Part shown: in pieces, positions 58,783 to 64,000 of the stretch | Position numbering within the stretch: position 1 is the stretch's first letter | How the letters are laid out: each line of letters opens with the position of its first letter | NCBI RefSeq assembly: GCF_963678635.1 | Contig: NC_087069.1 | Location: 50,912,938-50,976,937 of the forward strand | Length of the DNA stretch: 64,000 nt | Direction of reading: 5' to 3' | DNA from: Symsagittifera roscoffensis | Lineage: Eukaryota; Xenacoelomorpha; Acoela; Convolutidae | The notes under the pieces: model-generated | Seen by the model: the letters and a program-made list of their open reading frames with translations, nothing else | What the model was told of the DNA's origin: nothing | Databases searched by the model: none | Program-made: the position numbers and the translations under genes

Positions 58783-59181
58783 GTGACGTGTAGGGAGGTG
58801 ATAGGATAAAGACTAAGTTATGTGTTATATTATTTTTATGTGTTATGTTATTAAGATCTTGGGTAGGTAGGGGTTAGTGACCATGAACAGCTGAATGACG
58901 ATCTTAGGAAAAGATCCAAAGTTTTGACTGTCCAATCTTAGGTCGAATTCTAGAGATCGATTGATTTTAATAAATTTTAGGAATATTTTTTTAATAATAT
59001 CTTTTTATCTGAATTTTTCTTAAGCAAGTTTTAGCATTCTTAGCAATATATATATTAATATGAAACTGACAAGTGTGATATTCGTGATTTCTTTTCTAGA
59101 TCCTAATTGATCATTTAAATTACTCACTTGAGTCAAAACCTTGGAATCGAATCGAATCAAATCAAACTTGAAAAGAACCGT
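58783..59181. other. AT-rich spacer between ORF1 and ORF2
   Basis: Non-coding, markedly more AT-rich than the flanking frames (TTATTATTTTTATGTGTTATG, TTAATAAATTTTAGG). Possible position of an internal promoter or ribosome-entry signal, but nothing specific is recognised. AATCGAATCGAATCAAATCA precedes ORF2. Confidence 0.4.
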
Positions 59182-59421
59182 ATGGACAATTTCAGCCTGG
59201 ATGAATTGATGGACCTGGCAGAGGCATATGTGGGACCGATGGTAGATGCGATCTATCGTCGGCTTATGGAACGAGACTTCGCTCTGGAGGACCCAGAGGT
59301 AGTCATGTTGCTGACCGCCCTGATCAACATCTTGGGGCATGACAACCGTGGGGACCGCCCCACGGAAGTCCTGTTGATGGCAGCATATGGAGAGAGGGGA
59401 GTAGAGACCGCCCGAACATGA
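59182..59421 (+). CDS. ORF2 first part, 79-residue acidic frame
   Basis: ATG at 59182 (MDNFSLDELMDLAEAYVGPM), helical, ending ERGVETART with TGA at 59419-59421. The stop overlaps the ATG of the next frame as ATGA (59418-59421), an arrangement used elsewhere for termination-reinitiation. Alternatively the overlap is the scar of a small indel: the third phase just after it reads ESDEVEKRGSLRE before stopping, so two shifts may be needed. Function unknown. Confidence 0.5.
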   Translation: MDNFSLDELMDLAEAYVGPMVDAIYRRLMERDFALEDPEVVMLLTALINILGHDNRGDRPTEVLLMAAYGERGVETART

Positions 59422-61541
59422 GAGTGATGAGGTGGAGAAACGGGGCTCTCTCAGGGAGTGACTTGGCGAATGAGCCTGGGTTGGGAAGTTCTAGGACTTA
59501 CCAAACAGGTGAGATGCCTATGCCCTCCAAGCCCAAACCTGGGCTGACGAGAATGCATCAGGAGATGAACAGCGAGGCTGCCTCGTCTGGTTCACCACTG
59601 AGAGCAGCTGTGCCACCAAGTAGGGCGAAAGTAGGACAGAAGGTTCAGACGGACCAAACCATGCAAGATCTGGCTGGGATGAAGCATGAACTGGAAAGGA
59701 CGAGAAAGGAGCTAGATGAGATGACGAAGACCATGCTAAGCACGGAGGAAGATCGGGACATGTGGAAAAGGTTGTTCGAAGACTGCAACAAAAAGCAGGG
59801 TCAAGAGCTGGAGCGCTAGAGGCAGTTTTACAAGCAACGATCGGAACAGGTGGCATTGAAAACCGCCGTGGAAAAGGCGATACCTGCAAGGAAAGATCCT
59901 CGTGGGCAGTCCCCGATGGAGCTCTTGACGCCTCGGGAAATGAGTCAGACGACGGAAACACGACTCCCGCTAACAACAGGTCGAGTAACGATTCCGGACC
60001 CTAGTGACACCTTGGGTGATCCAGTCGTGGAGCAAACAGTGCAGAGGCTGATAGAAACAGCTGGACGACTAGTCGCCAATAAGAATACACGAGGTTCCGG
60101 GGTGACTGCAACCTATGGAACGATCGACGACACGGGCAGAGTACGACTCTCCCAAACAGTGGTCAGACAGGGGATAAGTGACGTGACGCCACTCATGGGG
60201 AGCTCGAAGCCCCCAGAAAGAAGAGTCCAGAAGATGCCAGCGAAGAAAGTGTCTCGCGTAATGGACGTACAAAAGAACAGTCAATTGAGATACAATTTCA
60301 CGGGAGTTCCGGAGACAGATCCGAGAGCTTGCTTCAATCGAGCGACTTGGAGCCCGGCAGTGAACCTGCAGCAACCACCACTGGGGACATCACATCTGAT
60401 ACTGGGAGACAGCTTGATCAGAGTTCTGTCGAATTTGAGGACCTCGTGGGTCACCACGGTGATGGCCTTTGGAGGCGCGACGATAGCCCAGTTATATCGA
60501 ATGGTGGAACTGATGAATCCAGGGAGGATTCACAATGTGATGATCCTGGTTGGGACGAATGACATCTCCAAAACTTCAGATGAGCAGAAAGCGCTGTGGG
60601 AATCGATGATGGTGTGTTTGTTCACTACCCTCTGGCAGAAATTCAATTGCGCGGTACTGACCGTTTGCACTGTGCCAATGAACGTGAGGAGCTTGACAGC
60701 TGCACGGAGAAGGCACAACGAAGGAGTCGTCAGGTGGAACAACATCTTGAGGAATCTCGCAAGCCGGAATGCTGGAAGAATGATCCTCATGGATATTGAA
60801 CATGAGTTGAGAGCCATGGATCAGGCCAGACTGACCACGGACGGCATCCATTTCGATAGCATCGAAGGGCAGGCTTGTTTGAATCGAGTCTTCCAAGAGC
60901 GCTTGGACGAACTAGAGGCGGAACTCTTTGATACAGGAGTGCTGAAGGAAGAAGGAACAGCGAATGATGCAGTGATTACGACCTTTGTGCCTCCTAGCCT
61001 GGAAACACGTTTGGGGACGGTCCCGACCGTCACGAACTATAGACAACAGAGCTCCAGCGAACCGGGTCAAATGGCAGAGGTACAAGACCGATTGGGAGAA
61101 GCACCGGTGAGGAGGACCATTCATCCTCGGAGAAGACTAGGACCTGTTAACCCAATCGAGGAGGCAACCAGCACGTCTAGATCAGACACAAGATCGCAGA
61201 CGACAAGTAACAGTCGAGAGGAGAGACGCCCGGGCAGAGGCTCTTTGATGTGGTCAAGACCCATACCCTCTCTCTGGCATGTATACAAAGACGAGTTAAT
61301 GAAGCTGGATCTCCAGAGGGTGAGCTTCATCGAAGATGCAAGGAGGAGGCTGAATGGAGCGAGGCTGTCCGTTTGCAGGCTGTACTCGATAACAGGCGTA
61401 GACTGGCTGATAGCCGCGAGTATAAACTTCAGTTCCACAACGGCCTTGAGATTTGCTGATCTAGAGGGACTGCCCCCTAATAAAACAATGGGACCGGTGA
61501 ATGCGAGACCATTGCAAGATGTGAGATTGAACCATGATTGA
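59418..61541 (+). CDS. ORF2 second part: coiled coil, in-frame TAG, SGNH/GDSL hydrolase-like domain
   Basis: One phase from 59418 to TGA at 61539, with a single TAG at 59817-59819 inside a coiled coil (LERTRKELDEMTKTML before; RQFYKQRSEQ directly after). The SGNH hydrolase-like domain spans about 60396-60900 with all four blocks: GDS in LILGDSLIRVL (Ser, 60411), the Gly of MAFGGATI, GTND in ILVGTNDIS (60552-60563) and DGIHF (His, 60846-60848). Known relatives are esterases/lipases. Esterase domains are also known in ORF1 of some CR1/L2-type retrotransposons. The rest is Pro/Arg/Ser-rich linker. Shares composition with ORF1. Confidence 0.65.
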
Positions 61542-61546
61542 ACCAT
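61525..61546 (+). repeat. 11-bp exact tandem duplication causing a frameshift
   Basis: GATTGAACCAT occurs twice in direct succession (61525-61535, 61536-61546). The first ORF2 phase meets TGA at 61539 inside the second copy, while the following frame (61538-62020) is in the phase that would be continuous if one unit were absent. The simplest reading is a recent slippage or repair duplication that broke one long ORF. Confidence 0.85.
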
Positions 61547-62020
61547 GAAGAAAGACCAGGAAGATTTCTGACAACGAGAGCGCCAATCGGACAACATGTG
61601 AAGATGTTCAGGCAAGTGACGGCACCCCCTGGTCATGTGAAGCAAAGAATATACCCAAAACTAGTGAATCAGGATGGTGATGTCCAACGATACGGCGGAT
61701 TGAAAGCAATAAAGAAAGATGAGACCATCTTCGCCGCCTATGACAAGGCAGAAATAAGGAAGGCTAAGATCATGATTGTGGCGAATTCAGAGTTCGTGCA
61801 TACTTCCAAGTCTCTGTTTTGGCCGGACGTCATAATCTTGGCAGCGGTCGATCTGGACCTACTGCAGGCAGTGTCCATGGCTATAGGGGTACAAAGGCAG
61901 ACGGATATGAACCCAATCACGATCGTGTTTGCTGGCATCAATGACCATCTACATAGTAGATGTTTTCTGAGCAGACTCAGAGATCCTACAACGGCAGAGA
62001 ATGCAGTATGTAAGCAATAA
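61538..62020 (+). CDS. ORF2 third part: start of second SGNH-like domain
   Basis: This frame has no ATG at its head (it opens directly after TGA), which supports it being a continuation of the preceding frame. It contains KIMIVANSEFVHTSKSLFWP, VIILAAVDLDLLQAVSMAIG and ITIVFAGINDHLHSR. The last looks like SGNH block III (G-x-N-D, 61934-61945). The Ser block is degenerate (ANS for GDS). It ends at TAA 62018-62020. The following frame takes over in a phase one base away. Confidence 0.55.
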   Translation: MNHEERPGRFLTTRAPIGQHVKMFRQVTAPPGHVKQRIYPKLVNQDGDVQRYGGLKAIKKDETIFAAYDKAEIRKAKIMIVANSEFVHTSKSLFWPDVIILAAVDLDLLQAVSMAIGVQRQTDMNPITIVFAGINDHLHSRCFLSRLRDPTTAENAVCKQ

Positions 62021-64000
62021 AAGACATCCTTGAGTCGATGGGTGAGGTGGTGGATGCAACGAAGGAAGGGGCGTTCAATAAGATAACACCAAAAATAGTG
62101 TTTGCGTTGTCTCCGGGGTACGCATGTCTCCCGGATGGACTGAAATTCGTGTATGCGATTGTAACCTTGCTGTCAGAAAGAAAATATGATGTGATCATAT
62201 CAGCCCCAAATCGCATGATAGAGATGGAGAACCTGAGGCCACTCAGGGCTGAACTACCTGCAGTGTGGTCAGATATCTCAAATGCGATGAGAGGATTCAA
62301 GGACGATGCGCTACACATGTTAGTGTTGGATGAGGTGCTGGGATTGGAACTGTCCAATTTCAGTCGAAAGCTCAAACTGAAACCGGGAATAGACGACGAC
62401 CATCGAGTGATCGTATCGATGTCCAACGATTTATGGTTCCGAGCAATGGAAAAGACAGGTGAAAGCACGAAAAGAAAAAAATCACTAGAGACGAGAGCTC
62501 AATTGGAAGCGATGGTTTTGAGAACCAAGCCGGAAGCCAACCAGTGGCTACACCTAAATCCTCGAGTAACGGCATTGGTTGCAGATGCTTTTGAGCAAGG
62601 CCCTGTGATGATCACAAAGATCCATGCCTACTTGTTAAAGGAGGTGAACCTGGCGGAAAATGCCGAAGAAAAGACCGCTGAATTTGTAAACAGAATGTGT
62701 CAAATTGCCCTGGAAACCTTCTGGACCCAGGAAGTGAAGGGACAGGAGGGCTTTGAACGGACAGACAGCATGCTGGAGGGGTTGGGAGCCGGATGGACCG
62801 CGTCCTTCTTGGCAAAAGTCTACCCGAAAGTCTCTCATTACTTGATTAAGGAATTCCTCCAAGCAGTAGTGGAAGTGTCAATAGTGGAACTAATAGCCTT
62901 GTTCGTGACGTTTGGAGCAGAGAGTTTCGTGAAGGGACCGGTGATGCTGCTCACCGAAGGGATCCAGAACTTGCGGTTAGATGGACTTCTGACATTGATT
63001 GCGATTACCCACGGAAACTTGGGAGAATTAATGAGATTGACACGTTGCCCAGAGCAGATGAGAGAGAGAGTGAGGAACTTGGATATGAAGAAATCCACGG
63101 ACTCGTGGAATAAGATAAGAGACTTGAGACACACTCTTATTCAATATCTCTTACAACAATTTCGCTTTGGAACGGGAGGAGATGAGACTATTGAGAGAGA
63201 TGAAGATGTCAGACGACATGTTGGAGGCATGCCCCTGCTAACCGATCTAAGCGTGGCTATGAGAACCGATCCCTGGGCGCTGATCAGAGGAGTCACGGAG
63301 TTAGTGACAGTGATCTATGGACCAGCAGTCACGTTTACGTTCCCTGACGTTAGCGTGGAAGCGTATAGGAGGTCGGTGCTGCACCTGAACCTCATATCAG
63401 CGGTGGACGGTAGTGCACTGAACTGGTGTGAGCAGCGCACATTGCGGGAACTCAAGAGTGAAGATCTGTTATTTGCGAAAATATCAGAACCAGAAATGAC
63501 AGCTATCAACTTTGACGATCACTTCCGTGATCGCATGGGAGAAGTAGAGAGAGGACACGTCGAAGTGTTTCCGAAGCTTTGGAATCTAAGACCCTATGAT
63601 AAAACGAATGGTGAAATAACCAGAGTGCCTCGTCTCACTGCAGCATATCATAAAGTGAGAGAAGGAACGAAGGACTGGGGTGATTACGAGAAGCTGCCGG
63701 AGTCAATCCCTGACTTCCCTCTGATAAGAAGGATGTTACTCGGAGCAGTTTCCGTGGTACAAACTCCTAGGTTGAGAGCATTCGAAACCAATGAAAGGAG
63801 AGTAGGGAATTTCGAAGCAACGATGGACACATACTTTGTGGGAAGAAATGCCGCTGTGTTACAGTACACACGATTTGCCTATACGGATCAAGCGACGAGA
63901 AGGCGAATAAGCAACGCCGCGACTCCCAAGCCTGGAAGATTTGATGAAGAATGGGCGGGACTAGGCTTGGCGCCTATGAAAATGAGAGGCAGGACCGAGC
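62014..64000 (+). CDS. ORF2 fourth part, 662 codons open to window end
   Basis: Uninterrupted from 62014 (after TAA at 62011-62013) to the last base, with no stop. It continues the second SGNH-like domain: IVFALSPGYACLPDGLKFVY, ISAPNRM and GIDDDHRV (62386-62409), the last matching the D-x-x-H block. From about 62460 it is mostly helical and unrecognised: WLHLNPRVTALVADAFEQGP, FWTQEVKGQEGFERTDSMLE, MRLTRCPEQMRERVRNLDMK, VTFTFPDVSVEAYRRSVLHL, EVFPKLWNLRPYDKTNGEIT. It could be a structural or nucleoprotein-like region. No polymerase, helicase or protease motif is visible. It is partial, running off the window. Confidence 0.65.

Noticed and set aside
62014-62022. 18-base GT...AG (GTATGTAAGCAATAAAAG) as a micro-intron joining the two phases
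   Set aside because: Far below normal intron length and it lacks other splicing features; a small indel explains it more simply.
55564-64000. Assignment to telomere-associated giant retroelements or to a named virus family
   Set aside because: Multi-ORF structure and an esterase domain recall such elements, but no reverse transcriptase or polymerase is visible in the window, so a name would be a guess.

Overview
The window is AT-rich eukaryotic DNA, almost certainly from an invertebrate animal. It is dominated by decayed Ty3/gypsy-type retrotransposons, miniature inverted-repeat and foldback elements, tRNA-derived fragments and diverged dispersed repeats. There are no operons or bacterial signals. 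One 200-base run of N (26328-26527) marks an assembly gap. I cannot name the species.

Layout. Positions 1-1149 are unique flank with an 84-bp perfect hairpin. Positions 1150-26320 and 26611-43546 are two copies of the same segment in direct order, roughly 4-5% different where I aligned them by eye, with the gap at their junction. Each copy holds, in order: a large foldback (about 2.6-3.5 kb / 28.0-28.9 kb), a dead minus-strand gypsy element (3.4-9.9 kb / 28.9-32.7 kb), a 320-355 bp hAT-like MITE, a gene-poor stretch, another foldback, and a head-to-tail minus-strand array of an unrecognised 170-200 residue protein family. The array has five members in copy 1 (15.8-24.4 kb) and two in copy 2 (39.2-42.4 kb). 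Most members carry nonsense codons, frameshifts or truncations. The members at 18350-18865 and 41768-42370 look least damaged. The layout (left flank, copy, gap, copy, right flank) fits a true tandem duplication or two haplotypes placed end to end.

Positions 43.5-47.2 kb have no recognisable gene. Positions 47.2-48.5 kb are a GC-richer patch with candidate His/Pro/Asn-rich exons. Positions 48.9-51.7 kb hold a plus-strand decayed gypsy element of the same family as the first.

The most unusual part is 51.8-64.0 kb. A roughly 3.5-kb non-coding leader carries about 18 copies of a short motif around CAATCCGGAGGGGTC. Two GC-richer, plus-strand long reading frames follow. ORF1 (55564-58782) is one frame interrupted by three in-frame stops. 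It encodes a basic/acidic N-terminal region, a coiled coil, an Arg/Gly/Ser-rich region and a C-terminal macro-like (ADP-ribose-binding fold) domain. ORF2 (59182 to beyond the window end) encodes a coiled coil, a complete SGNH/GDSL-hydrolase-like domain, a second degenerate SGNH-like domain and a long unrecognised helical region. It is broken by an in-frame amber codon, an 11-bp tandem duplication and a 1-nt shift. I see no reverse transcriptase, integrase or other replication enzyme for it inside the window. It is best read as the 5' part of a large, incompletely seen mobile or virus-like element, or as a locus derived from one.
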